DNA of 20,571 nt from Smittium culicis (Eukaryota; Kickxellomycota; Harpellomycetes; Harpellales; Legeriomycetaceae). The translations under genes and the position numbers were made by a program. Every line of letters begins with the position of its first letter. Position 1 is the first letter of the stretch. The notes under the pieces are model-generated. The model was not told where the DNA came from and made no database searches. It worked only from the letters and a program-made list of their open reading frames with translations. This document shows, piece after piece, positions 1 to 10,329 of the stretch. The DNA lies in NCBI GenBank assembly GCA_001970855.1, contig LSSN01001912.1, positions 1 to 20,571 of the forward strand. Direction: 5' to 3'.

Positions 1-22
1 AGTCGATTTTAAATTTGGAGTA

Positions 23-123
23 ACTTAATATGTCTCCTCCTCTGAAGTATAATGTAATAATTAATCGAGCTCTTTAGAGCGAATATTAATTTATATTATA
101 CGAGGAGAGGAGACATATTAAGT
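23..123. mobile_element. MITE-like element, 101 bp, complete copy
   Basis: The two ends are perfect 17-bp terminal inverted repeats (23-39 reads ACTTAATATGTCTCCTC, and 107-123 is its reverse complement). The centre holds a second small palindrome (GCTCT-TT-AGAGC, near 69-80). There is no coding capacity. Size, AT-richness and terminal inverted repeats fit a non-autonomous DNA transposon (MITE). No clear target-site duplication is visible, so the superfamily cannot be named. A second copy lies at 287-358 in inverted orientation. Confidence 0.6.
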
Positions 124-286
124 CCCGCCCACCCAATACCCAATTACCTTTGCCGAAAGATGATAAGGATAACACTAACGTGTACTTTACATTCTATAGT
201 ATAAAAATTTTATTAGTTCATTTTATTTCACTTTATTTTTATTGGTTTGTAATTTTCGGTTTAGTATTATCCAATAAGATGGTAAC

Positions 287-358
287 ACTTAATATGTCTC
301 CTCTCCTCGTATAATATAAATTAATATTCGCTCTAAAGAGCTCGATTAATTATTACAT
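287..358. mobile_element. Truncated, inverted second copy of the MITE-like element
   Basis: Positions 287-358 are the exact reverse complement of 52-123 (72 bp without a mismatch). At 359 the identity stops, so the far end with its terminal repeat is missing. The two copies therefore form a large inverted repeat with 72-bp arms and a 163-bp spacer (124-286). A further 12-bp piece of the terminal motif (ATGTCTCCTCTC) occurs at 852-863, too short to call as a copy. Confidence 0.6.
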
Positions 359-3049
359 AATTTTTGCTAATACTTTCTTGGATTAGTTCTATATTAGATA
401 AAGTCACTCAATACATATATAAATGATATATATATATATATGCAAGCTTTAGAAATAGGGCGATGATTTGGACTAAGTAGTTACAATACTTCAAAAAATA
501 TCCGAAACATCCATAATACAAAACTGAATAATTTTTCATAAGCTTTATTTATCTCACTCTGGCCATTGGAAATACTCAAATAGATAATTTAAACTAAAAA
601 GTCTATATAACTAAATATCATATCGGGTAACGAGTCTATAAATAAACATATTATTTAATTCTAGTATATTTAAGATAGGAATATATGTTTGCACTTTCTA
701 TCATAGAAAACTACCTAATATAATACCACGCTTTTATATAAACAAATTGTAATTAATGGCTAAAAATAATGCGAAAAGTAAATATGATACAGTCTTCACT
801 CTGAGTAAAAAAAAGCTAACAAAAGTTAATTAATTAAATGTAGTTGGTATTATGTCTCCTCTCTATTTTTTTCAAAAAAATATATCTAAATAACGCTATA
901 TTTATAAAAGTATAAATTATCAAAATGCTACTCTTCGATTCAAAATAAGATCCTTTTTCTCTTGCCTCACACTCTTTAATTAAATTATAGATTAAAGTAA
1001 TGAATTTAGAGGCTGATATGAGCGATCATATTCACAAAAAAAATATAATTGAAATTATACTCATTATTAAATTATTTATAAATCAATTGTGTAAATTATT
1101 AATAAAACATCGAAGATAATGATAAATTTAGATACATATAAACGAGTTTTATCAAGAAAAACAAGTCTTGATGTATGCTTTGTTCGTTTTAAAATTATGT
1201 CTGTCTAATTGACTTGAGATGATAATGTAAAAAAAAAATACATCCAAGATACGTTTTTATTAATTCCTGAACAATAAAAAAAAATATGAATTATTAAAAG
1301 TAATTATAGTAGATATATGTATCAAAATAAGATTTATATTTTACATAGAAATATATAAAATATTTAAAATTCGTATCTTTAATATTAAGCTAATAAACAA
1401 TTTATCAATTAGAATCTGAATATCCTATGCAAAAAAAAACATTTTTAAATCATAAATAAAGAGGTTTAGATTCCAAGATAAGACTAGAATATTAAAAAAT
1501 AAAAAACATTTCTTAACTATAGACCATCAAAATTTCGAGTTAATACAATCAATTTTTTAAGCTGTATCTACAAGTATCAGAAGGCTAATAGATGCAGGAA
1601 ATCTAAGATTAAAATTGATCTTGGTTTATTTTATGCTATTTTATTTTATTATACTTTTAAAGTAAATATTAATTTTCCGCTAATTCTTCCCAAATAAAAA
1701 TCAACGAGAATCCATAAATGGAGTAAGTATTAGAAAAACTTTTTTTTAACTGACTCATATTCATCTGCTCACCTAAATATTTTTCATAAAAAGGTACTCT
1801 TGTAAAAATGACGCTAGGTTTGAGATTCTGTGTAAAAAAAATTCGGCATTTAATTTTTTAGCGTTTTTAGATTTTTGATCGAAAAAAGTCTTGATGATTT
1901 GTATTATTCAATCATTAATTGTAGAAAAATATTCTATCAGCATTATGCTCCTTTCATAATTATCAAATTTTTTGAATGATTATTTCATTAGGCTCATAGG
2001 TTTAAAAAATCTGTTTGATTATTGCTTTCTATAGAATCAATAGTATTTTTATTTCTGCCATATTTTTAGTTTTGAAACAATAAGTTCATTTTTTTAAATA
2101 AAATAACACTTTGGATATTTTTAAATTATTTCTCTTAATTAATACGTAATTATAAACATGAAAATATTTTATTTAATAGCATTTAATTTCGTGTTTTAGA
2201 ATGATTTTATTATCCTTCAAGTTATTTAAATTTATACTTTATTGATTTATAAAAAAAAAAATATAAAGATAATGATAAACTATAAATGAAAATATCCAAT
2301 TTATATATTTTTTAAATAATTATTTGCTGAAATTAATTATCTTGGAAATTTTTATTATCCAAGCTAACTTGTTGATGCTTTTTAATACATTAATATATAT
2401 ATGTATTGATTAATACTGTGCTATACATGAGCTGTAACAAATATTTAATGTTTGTTTTAATGTAAAAAATGTTGTATACGTACACGAAGCACTTTTTTTA
2501 AAATAAAAATAGATGCTAGGTATACTAGAACAGATATATAGAATAGAGTTTCTTAAGTAAATATCCAAATAATGCACTAATAATTATGATTTTAATGAAT
2601 TTATCTACAAATCGAAATAGTATATCTAAAAAAAACAGGTTTGATTATTATATTATATATAAATTTATGTATGTTAGTTTTAGTTATCATTTTATAAATA
2701 TTTAACTGCAAGTACGATCCAGGTGAAATCTTGGACTATGAGATTTTTGATCAAAAATTTTGGCATTAATTATGAAATTATGGATAGGAGTTTAAAAGTT
2801 TACTTGTTTAGAATGTAGATTAAGTATAATTCTAGATTTTTATATTTGGTAATGGGATAGAAAAAGCGAAGAATCGCTTTTAAAATTTTTCATAACTTTA
2901 AATATCACATACAAATAATAAAATTTAGGTTTATTAGTATGTTTAATTTTTAGTGATAAATTTTTTATGCTTAAAAGTGCATTTATAATTTAAATTATGA
3001 GAATTCTTTGAGATGTATTTAGAAATTTAAAATAAACTACAGCACTTGG
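359..3049. other. Gene-free AT-rich stretch
   Basis: The stretch is very AT-rich, with many A and T runs and frequent stops in all six frames. It holds an (AT)8 microsatellite at 426-441 and the short terminal-repeat fragment at 852-863. I see no gene, RNA or regulatory unit that I can support. Confidence 0.6.
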
Positions 3050-4200
3050 AAAGCGATGGGGTAGCTGGATAAATCGGGTTAAGATGGATGGATTTAACAG
3101 TGGTAAATAGGAAATAAACCATGAAAGCAAGTATAGAACAAATTTAACTTTATTTTTAAATTAATTCATTATATATATTAAATAGTTTATTAATTTACCC
3201 TCAATGAATTAAATGGATATGGATAGTAAATTATCAAACATTCCAATATGTGTAAAGTGTATTTGATTATATACAACTCAATAATTGAAATGGCAAGCAA
3301 TTATATTTTTACTTAATAAGGCTATGAGAGTGGGAAAACTGAGATAACTTTGATGAGAGTGAATGGATTCTGACGTAATAATTGTTGGGGATAGATAATG
3401 TATAGACATGTGCATAACTTTGATAGATAAAGTGTTTGAGATAACTAAAATGAGCACAGACAATCTAGATCAGCAGACCATTAAATTTCTAGAAATCGCG
3501 AAATAGCTTCACTCTATTTGCGAAAACAAATGTTGTTAGTAGTGGATAGTAGTACAAGAGACAGAAAATGGAATTAGCACGGAGCTGGGTCATACTCAGA
3601 ACCATATTTAGGGAGTTTAGCCCAAAATAAATTGCAAGCGTTAAATAAAAATATTGAATATTAAGTAAAAATAGTGTATGCCAACTATCAGTCTTATTGC
3701 TTAATTGCAACACTTTGTGCATATTTACCAATATTTTATCCTACAGTCTATTGAAGGATAACAGAAACATTACTTGTTAGGATACCTACTAAATAATCCT
3801 GATTAAACAAGGCTAATTCTCATTGGCTTAGTGATTAGATCCATTGGATGATTATTGACTAGTTCATAGACTGAGGTCTCAGAGCTTATTAATAGGTAAA
3901 ATCTATTGGGTACTATGCATAATGATAATTGGCGCCTGATGCGAGGAAACAGATAAGATATGGATTGTTACTGGGCAAGTTCGTAAATGTGAAACCAAAA
4001 TCTAAACTATAATTGGCAAAAAAGTTTATAGTTTGGCGATCTGAGAGGAGTACTTGAGAATTATTGGCTAGCATTGTTAAACAGAAGAATTTGAAACCTG
4101 GATTATAAGTGGCTAATATCTGAAAGATCTGAAATATAAGTGGCGAATGAAGTGGAATAGTTGTAGCGGAGTTTGATTTGTTGGGATAGACTGAAAGAAG
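3050..4200. other. Gene-free stretch with shifted composition, G-rich on the + strand
   Basis: Here the + strand becomes richer in G and purines than the flanking AT desert. Four ATTGGC motifs (inverted CCAAT boxes) stand in the same orientation at 3822, 3928, 4012 and 4063. Short open frames on the minus strand (3278-3463 and 3489-3731) have no recognisable domain and no good start context, so I do not call them genes. The skew resembles the 5' region of the real genes seen from the minus side, so this could be the leftward half of a bidirectional promoter or a decayed gene. Confidence 0.4.
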
Positions 4201-4696
4201 TCTATTTTAAAGTTTTTTTTTTTTTTTATATTTAGCAGTAATTAAATTCAATATAAAAAAATGCAAATACTTATTGAGCTTTTAAAATTTCGTTTGAGCC
4301 ATTTTTACTTATTTTAAAGCAGTTCTATACTATTTCCACTCAATAAATTTTTCGAAATTTTGGAAAAACCTTCAGATTCCATAATCTCACTCCAAAATCC
4401 AAAATCCAAACTCCAAATCACTAGCTCCTTCTCTCTTTACTCTATTCCACAACAATTTCACTGCTTCACTATTTCCAAATTCCAATCTATTAAAATATAA
4501 CGAATCAAAGACTTAAATCAATAAATATTTTTCTCTCATCCCAAATTTATTACTGCTTGAATCGATTTATGCTGCTACTTTTTTGAAGAGATTTTTTTGT
4601 TACCTCCTTTAAACCTCCCGCTGAAAGCTGTTTTAATTTATAAAAGCCTTTATTTGATGCCGCCATACCATACTTTTCAGAACTTTATTTCCCCTT

Positions 4697-4708
4697 TATA
4701 ATATAAAA
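4697..4708 (+). promoter_or_regulatory. Probable TATA element of the carrier gene
   Basis: TATAATATAAAA lies in a C/T-rich stretch (about 4370-4990) that leads into the carrier gene. It is 57 bp upstream of the ATG at 4765 and about 280 bp upstream of the ATG at 4990. The shorter distance is the more usual one for a fungal TATA-driven gene and bears on which start is used. Confidence 0.4.
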
Positions 4709-4764
4709 CCCTCTCCTCTAATCGCTCTTAGTCTTTTGGTTTATATTCATTCATAAAGCGCATA

Positions 4765-4818
4765 ATGACTCAATCTTTAAAAAACCCTACTACTTTATCC
4801 CAGCCCTCGTGTAATTGA
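4765..4818 (+). other. Upstream ORF of 17 codons, or alternative first coding exon of the carrier
   Basis: Read straight through, this is ATG followed by 16 codons and a TGA. It could equally be a first exon. A donor GTAATT begins at 4811, a CTAAC branch-point-like motif stands at 4905-4909, and an acceptor ACAG ends at 4951. Splicing 4810 to 4952 keeps the frame exactly and runs without a stop into the ATG at 4990, adding 28 residues and giving a 355-residue carrier. Which reading is right cannot be decided from sequence alone. Confidence 0.4.
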
Positions 4819-4989
4819 TTTAATCTATTATATCATGTTTTTACTAAAAAATTATTTATTATCAAAATCCATTTTCACAAAATTTTTATTATCAATTCAC
4901 TTATCTAACCAACATTTATTTTCTTTCTTTTCGTTTAAAAACTAAACACAGCTCTCCAAATTCCAAAAAGCATCGAATACAAAAATACA

Positions 4990-6062
4990 ATGTTTTTGGC
5001 CTTCAATCCCCAAGAAAAATCTAGTCTACTTAGCACATCGTACTGGTTCGGTAATACTGATATACTCTGGCTAAAGCATTTTATCGCTGGTGGTGTAGCC
5101 GGAGCTGTATCTAGAACTGTTGTTAGCCCCTTAGAAAGAATGAAAATACTGTTTCAAGTAATCATTTTCATTATTTTTCTATTGTCTAATAACTCTTTTT
5201 TTTATTTATTCTGTACTTTAAGAATGCTTTATTTTCATTATTTCAGGTGCAAAATTCTAATAAATCTTCTTACTCTGGAGTTGTTGGAACGCTAAAAAAA
5301 ATTTGGAAAGAGGAAGGTTTTTTAGGGTATATGAGAGGAAACGGAACAAATGTAATTAGAATATTTCCTTACTCCGCTGTTCAATTTGCTACTTACGAAA
5401 AGCTAAAATACCTTCTTATGGAAAAAGGAAAATCTGAATTAGACACTAAAAGGCGTTTACTCGCTGGTGCAGGAGCTGGTATAGCTTCCGTAATTACTAC
5501 TTACCCCCTAGATATTGTTAGAACTAGAATCAGTGTACAAACTGGCCAAGTGTATGAAAATGCCGCCAATTTACCAAAAGATGCCAAAGGAAGACCTATC
5601 ATACCTAAAATGCCTGGAATATCAAAAACATTCATAAACATTTATAAAAACGAAGGCGGGTTTAGAGCTATATTTAGAGGTCTTGGTGCTACCCTTTTCG
5701 GTGTTGCTCCTTACGTAGCCTTAAATTTCCAATGCTATGAAGTTTTAAGAAAATTTTTTACCCCAATTGGCGAATCTTCTCCAAGCGGTATCAACAAACT
5801 AATATGCGGTGCTATAGCTGGATGTATTGCACAAACTTTTACATACCCGTTAGATGTATTACGACGTAAAATGCAAGTTGCTTCAATGTCTGGAATGGAT
5901 CTCGGGTATACCTCAACTTGGGATGCTTTAAAGAAAGTCATTAAACAAGAAGGTCCTAAGGGTCTATACAGGGGACTTGTTCCTAATTACCTCAAAGTCG
6001 CCCCAGCAATAGGCGTATCTTTCTGGACATACGAATTCTGCAAAGATATATTTAAAATCTAG
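4990..6062 (+). CDS. Mitochondrial solute carrier (SLC25 family), YPR011C-like
   Basis: The coding sequence joins 4990-5157 and 5247-6062; a GT-AG intron (5158-5246) falls in phase 0 inside ...KILFQ|VQ. The product has 327 residues, near the family norm of about 300-330. Three tandem carrier repeats are visible, each with a PX[DE]XX[KR] signature: PLERMK (47-52), PLDIVR (143-148) and PLDVLR (257-262). Each is followed by an EG...RG-type motif (EEGFLGYMRGNG, NEGGFRAIFRGLG, QEGPKGLYRGL). The family forms six transmembrane helices in the inner mitochondrial membrane and exchanges metabolites. Wording such as GGVAGAVSRTVVSP and the PGI...GVAPYVALNF stretch most resembles yeast YPR011C, reported as an adenosine phosphosulfate/phospho-sulfate transporter; the SLC25A42/A16 and ATP-Mg/Pi carriers are alternatives. 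The substrate is inference. The start at 4990 has a good AAAAATACA context, but an upstream exon could add 28 residues. An AATAAA at 6293-6298 is a candidate poly(A) signal. Confidence 0.93.
5158..5246 (+). other. Spliceosomal intron in the carrier gene (89 nt)
   Basis: The donor is GTAATC, the acceptor is TTTCAG, and the intron is T-rich throughout. A CTAAT at about 5185 may be the branch point. Removing it joins the conserved first-repeat signature to its continuation (LFQ-VQ) with no frame change, while the unspliced frame hits a stop. Confidence 0.9.
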
Positions 6063-6458
6063 TTGTTTTTTTTTTCCCCTTAATTGACATTTAATTACAT
6101 TTTTTAAAACCAAAACTTTTCTTTATTGTTAATGCTACTACTTTCACCACCTCCTTTGAAAAAATTCAGTTTAACTTGGCTTAGTTTAGTTTAGTTTAGT
6201 TTAGTTTAGTTTAGTTTAGTTTAGTTTAGTTTTATTAAATTTTATACCTTTTTTAAGTTCGGGATATTAAGCTAAATATAAATCATAGAGTAAATAAATA
6301 ATTTGAATAGTATATTAAATCGTGTTGATTTGATAATAAATATTGGGCATTTGAACGCTGGAGTGATTTTTTTTAACAAGTCTGTATATTATATATAAAA
6401 TATCAAGAATAAAATATAGCACAACTAAATATGCTAATAGTAACAAGAGTATTTGGAG
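6063..6458. other. Convergent intergenic region, carrier / TRM9
   Basis: This holds the 3' ends of two genes transcribed towards each other. Contents are a T-run just after the carrier stop, the (TTAGT)10 array (6181-6230) and AATAAA on the + strand at 6293-6298. I see no further gene. Confidence 0.6.
6181..6230. repeat. Pentanucleotide array (TTAGT)10
   Basis: Ten perfect copies of TTAGT stand in the 3' flank of the carrier gene, bordered by TTGGC on the left and TTTATT on the right. The unit lacks the G-run of telomeric TTAGGG, so it is a microsatellite and not an interstitial telomere. Confidence 0.95.
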
Positions 6459-7886
6459 TTAGAGCGGCTGGATGATAGCATACCAATTGTCTTTATCATA
6501 CCCAGAGTCAATAACATTAGCTAGATTTGATGATGTGATGATATCGAGCAATTCGCCACTCTTGAATAGGTGGTAGTACCTGTAATAAACATTTGGCTCA
6601 GAGCCACTGCTATTATTATTATCGATAGGTATAGGTTCTTTATCTGCGTCGCAGGCCGGTAATTCAGTAGTGTCGGTAGAACCGCCGTTTGGGGCTATAG
6701 TTTTCTGTTTCTGCTTTTGTTTAGGCTGTTGTTGCGATTTTAGGGTTACCCAAGGAACGAGGACGTCCTGTTGGTTGGGATCGAACTGGCGCTTGCCTGC
6801 TTGCTCAAGGGCCCATACGAAAATCAGAATTTTACCTCCAGGCTTGACTACTCTAACCAATTCCTAGATACCAACAAAATAATGTATCGAAATGATGTTA
6901 ATAAAACTATGAATCAAGCTAACTCATATGTATACTTTTAATGGATAGACTAAATGGATGTTGGTGGGAAATATAGGTAGTACCTTTATCGCTTCTTGTC
7001 TTCGCTCTGGGGTTGACATGTGATGAATAACAGCTATTGATATTGCAAAGTCCTAAGAAAATATTTAGTCATTTAAAATTATGCACTAATTGTTTTTAAA
7101 TAAGAGTTTAAAGTAAAAATAAACAGAATTGTTGCAAGCTACCAAAGTATGACATGGCGTTCTAGCATATAAATATTTATGAAAAAAATATAAAAGTCAA
7201 CTTACTAACGAATTGGATTTGTACGGAAGATGTAAGCAATCGCTAACCATACAATCGTGACCTTTACTAGTGGCAATATCGACAAGTCCCTGTGTTCTAT
7301 TTTTGAATTTTTAGAAGGAAAACCTTTTTTTTAATAAGATTATTCTAAAAAGGAATTGAATTAGGTGTTTATTTGCGATAAGTGATAACTTGAGAGTATG
7401 GAAGAGCTAAAAGTATTTACATGTCAGATCCTGTGATATAGATTTCACCCTTTCTGAGACCCATGTACTTTCCGTTTCCGCAGCCTGCATCGGCACCAAT
7501 TGAACCAATCTCAAGACTGTTGATGAAATTCTCTACAACAGGCCATGGCTATTAAGGAATGAATAATAAAATTTTTATTAAATAGCTTAAAAGACGTATT
7601 TGAAAGTATTTTCTTTTTCTATCGATTAACTTTATGTATAAATAAAAATAAATTGAGGAATTGATAAAATTGAGGAAAAATGTGAATGTAGGCTACATGT
7701 CAGAGAAAAACAGTATATGATGAAAAAATTAGGTAATGGAGTGGGAAAGAATATTGAAAAGGGCGTGAGTACCTTGTATCTGGTATTGCTGAAATGACTT
7801 GAAATTTCGTCGTAGACTTTGTGTACGTACTCTTGCTCCTTGATTCGGCCCTCTAAAGGTAAGTTATCAGCAATTGGTTTTTTCAT
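6459..7886 (-). CDS. TRM9: tRNA wobble-uridine carboxymethyl methyltransferase, TRM9 / ALKBH8-methyltransferase family
   Basis: Five exons on the minus strand: 7773-7886, 7421-7548, 7206-7296, 6984-7052 and 6459-6863, all with GT-AG introns of 120-224 nt. They join to 268 residues; the yeast enzyme is close to 280. The N-terminus carries the family HFSNTRYK-PWP motif (31-41). The SAM-binding loop ADAGCGNGKYMG follows (57-68), then GSD (78-80), DFAISIAVIHH (112-122), ERR (127-129), the KPGGK-LIFVWALEQ core (about 141-155), and the C-terminal YYRYYHLF and SGYDKDNWYAII. In yeast, Trm9 with Trm112 methylates the carboxymethyl group at tRNA wobble U34 (mcm5U), using SAM. A Q/K/N/S-rich low-complexity insertion (about 178-225) separates the catalytic core from the C-terminal motif. 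The ATG at 7886 is the first in frame after an upstream stop. The gene is convergent with the carrier and divergent from UPS1. Confidence 0.95.
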
Positions 7887-8301
7887 TTCGAGAGTACTTT
7901 GTATATACTTGTAAAATTTAAATTTTTATAAAATATACTTTGAGAGCGACTGTGGTTCCGACTGAATCAGAAATTTTATTCTACGCTTTTTTTTTTTGGT
8001 GTGATTTAATTGGCATTTGAGCAAGAAGCTATAAATATAGTATAAAAATCAAATGGGGAAATTTTGAGCGAAGAAAGCACTTTGTTGCAGTTTAATTTCA
8101 TTGGCTTGAATAGCTATTAATTGTTAATACTATTGGCGAAATTGAAAAGGCATATCGATTTTTCTACTTTTAGATTTAATTTTGATATTTATTATCTACA
8201 GAAAAAAGAAATGTTTTAATTCATTAGCTGTTATTTTTAATGAGAATTTATACGCGTAACACTTTACTCTATATAATTAATCCATGAATCTCTCATATAG
8301 G

Positions 8302-8367
8302 TATTTTATTTTATTTTATTTTATTTTATTTTATTTTATTTTATTTTATTTTATTTTATTTTATTTT
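8302..8367. repeat. Pentanucleotide array (TATTT)n, about 13 copies
   Basis: This is a perfect run of TATTT units, 66 bp, in the TRM9/UPS1 intergenic region. It runs directly into the 14-mer array at 8368. It is open in one + frame only because the unit has no stop in that frame; it is not coding. Confidence 0.95.
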
Positions 8368-8465
8368 ATACTTTTTATTTTATACTTTTTATTTTATACT
8401 TTTTATTTTATACTTTTTATTTTATACTTTTTATTTTATACTTTTTATTTTAGACTTTTTATTTA
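8368..8465. repeat. 14-bp tandem array ATACTTTTTATTTT, 7 copies
   Basis: Seven head-to-tail copies of a 14-mer start at 8368, 8382, 8396, 8410, 8424, 8438 and 8452. The last carries AGAC in place of ATAC and a changed end. The unit contains the TATTTT of the neighbouring pentamer array, so it probably arose from it by one substitution followed by amplification. Confidence 0.9.
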
Positions 8466-9399
8466 AGGCTTTCTATAAATTTTACTGATAAGTTTATTAA
8501 CAATTTTTATTTAGCCAGCTTTATTGCTAATAAGCTATTATTATAATATATCTAATAACGAGAATGAAATAAATTGCTATAGCCCTAGAATATACACATT
8601 GAAGCGATATAATCTCGTTTAGACTATAAATTTGGCCGATAAACCTCCCATATGACTATGGTTTTTATAGATGCGCGGTATTTATTGTAATCAATTCCAA
8701 GTTTTTCATGAAACGTTTTTTTTTAGCACTTTTACTTCCATTATACTGTATGTGCCTTTTATGTCTCATATTAATAAAATGGCGTTCCCTTTCTTCATTT
8801 TGGTTTTCTCTCTACATTTGCGCGTTTTTTTTTTTGGTTATTTTTTAGGCTCTGCAAGTTGATTTAAGCTTTATTATGGCTGGACAATAAAATAAGAATT
8901 TTTATATTATTTCAATATGATTTCTGTTTTAATTTTCCTATAGCAGGTTTGACACATATCTTTGACGCGATGCCATTTGCTAGTCCATTACTTTAATCTA
9001 TTGGCCATACCGCATAATTATCTGTGTTATTCGCTAATAATTGGTTTGCTGTAACTAATAATAAACAATTGTCCATCTATTGGCGAAATAGATCATATAA
9101 TGGTCTATTTGTCAGATCTGGCATTTCTTGATCAACTCCCATCCACTTAAATTAGCGTATTTTGATATTACTATCTATCATAGGCCTAACTATAATTGGC
9201 ATAAACTTAGAAATGATTTATTGGGTGATTATAGCGGATGGAAAAAAAGTCTGCTGTTTTTTTTGCGAAATGTCGAAACTGATCTTTTGCTTTTTTGATA
9301 GATAAGTGATTTTCGCTCTGTAAAAAAATACTGAATTTATATATTCCGAGTTTAAGCGTTTTCACTCTTAATCAATATATATTACTGCAGTTGGCCCCA

Positions 9400-9768
9400 C
9401 AACAGTTTTTATATAACAAATTCTATCCCATTTCCATCCATAGTTTTGTTATATCCTTTAAAATCTTTATATACTGTGCTTCAAATTATATCTTTCTAAT
9501 CCTCCTGACCCTCCTCAATTTTACAACCTTTTTCAACCTGTTACCCTTTTATCTCTTTCTTCCGACATTATTATAAGATCCGGCCTCAACTTCTTCTACA
9601 GCTCCAAAATCGCGAACAATTAAGATATTTTATAAAACACAGTAAATTTTTATAATTCGCCTCAACTGCCTCTATCTTGGTATCAGTATATACCTTCCTG
9701 CTTTACTGCTAAATACCAACATATACCATACTATATACCCCCTTTGTACTAATATTCCTAAAAGCATA
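9400..9768 (+). promoter_or_regulatory. UPS1 upstream region with TATA-like element
   Basis: The region is C/T-rich on the coding strand, like the stretch upstream of the carrier. The TATA-like AGTATATACC at 9686-9695 is about 75-80 bp before the UPS1 ATG; a second, ACTATATACC, lies closer at about 9729-9738. The start context is AAAAGCATAATG. Confidence 0.4.
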
Positions 9769-10329
9769 ATGGTCAAATTCTACTCCAACAGCTTCACTTT
9801 CGATTTCGACTGGAACACCGTTACTTTTGCTTACTTGAACAGATACCCAAATCCCTTTGCCTCCCACGTCTTTTCTTCCGACACTCTTGGCCACAAATTT
9901 GACCCTGTAACGGGCGACTTGCACATCTCAAAGCTATACAAAAAAACAAACTCTACCCCATACTGGGCCCGCCATTTCGTCAAAAATTCTATTGCCTATA
10001 TCCTCGAGGAAATCGTTATTAACAAGAAAAACAACACCCTCACAACAAAGCAACGAAATATCACTCACACCAGGCTGCTCGTCGTCGAAGATTCCTTATC
10101 CATCGTCCCCCACCACAGCTTGAACAGCCCTACATCTACAACCCTCTGCAACAGCGAAGGCCGCCTCTTCTCCAACTTCGGCTACGGTATAGGCTCAAGA
10201 ATTGAACGCTTCAGCTTCAAACGCATCTCTGATAACCTCTCTAAAAGCCGCAAAGGTCTCGCATACTCCATCGATATCTTCAAAGAAAGATTCGCCGCTG
10301 CTAACTCCCCAATACCATCTCCTCCCTAA
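9769..10329 (+). CDS. UPS1: UPS1 / PRELI-family mitochondrial phospholipid transfer protein
   Basis: An intronless gene of 186 residues; yeast Ups1 is about 175. The PRELI/MSF1 domain covers nearly the whole protein. The N-terminal block LNRYPNPFASHVFSSDTL (23-40) lines up with the Ups1 hallmark NRYPNP..HV...DT, and Arg25 is the residue I recall as needed for phosphatidic-acid binding in yeast Ups1. Further matches are the KLYKK segment (55-59), the central ILEEIVINKKNNT, and a C-terminal KSRKGLAYSID helix (159-169). In yeast, Ups1 binds Mdm35 in the intermembrane space and carries phosphatidic acid to the inner membrane for cardiolipin synthesis. Codons are strikingly C-ended compared with the carrier gene, but the + strand is C-rich beyond this gene as well. 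A 13-T run (10351-10363) and AATAAA (10452-10457) follow. UPS2/UPS3 are less likely because the NRYPNP block favours UPS1. Confidence 0.94.
   Translation: MVKFYSNSFTFDFDWNTVTFAYLNRYPNPFASHVFSSDTLGHKFDPVTGDLHISKLYKKTNSTPYWARHFVKNSIAYILEEIVINKKNNTLTTKQRNITHTRLLVVEDSLSIVPHHSLNSPTSTTLCNSEGRLFSNFGYGIGSRIERFSFKRISDNLSKSRKGLAYSIDIFKERFAAANSPIPSPP

Larger units (their letters stand above)
7887..9399. other. Divergent intergenic region, TRM9 / UPS1
   Basis: No gene is supported here. The region contains the pentamer and 14-mer arrays (8302-8465) and six ATTGGC motifs (inverted CCAAT) in one orientation at 8009, 8100, 8132, 9000, 9079 and 9195. Two of these share the 13-mer CTATTGGCGAAAT (8130-8142 and 9077-9089). 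Short open frames at 8671-8862 and 9391-9576 are hydrophobic or low-complexity and match nothing I know. Confidence 0.5.

Noticed and set aside
3278..3731. Two short minus-strand open frames (61 and 80 codons)
   Set aside because: No known domain, poor start context for the first, unremarkable hydrophobic composition, and they lie in a skewed AT-rich region where such frames arise by chance.
3930..3936. TGGCGCC, resembling a retroelement primer-binding site for tRNA-Lys
   Set aside because: Only seven bases match, the following bases do not, no LTR or pol-like frame is nearby, and the local tRNA-Lys 3' end would give a different complement.
6181..6230. TTAGT array as an interstitial telomere
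   Set aside because: The unit lacks the G-run of any known telomeric repeat and is perfectly regular like a microsatellite.
8284..8466. 60-codon + frame of Phe/Ile/Leu/Tyr repeats
   Set aside because: It is the translation of the TATTT and 14-mer arrays, with no independent coding signal.
8671..8862. 63-codon hydrophobic + frame starting at an ATG
   Set aside because: T-rich DNA gives Phe/Leu-rich frames by chance; no homologue is recognised and there is no supporting promoter or splice context.
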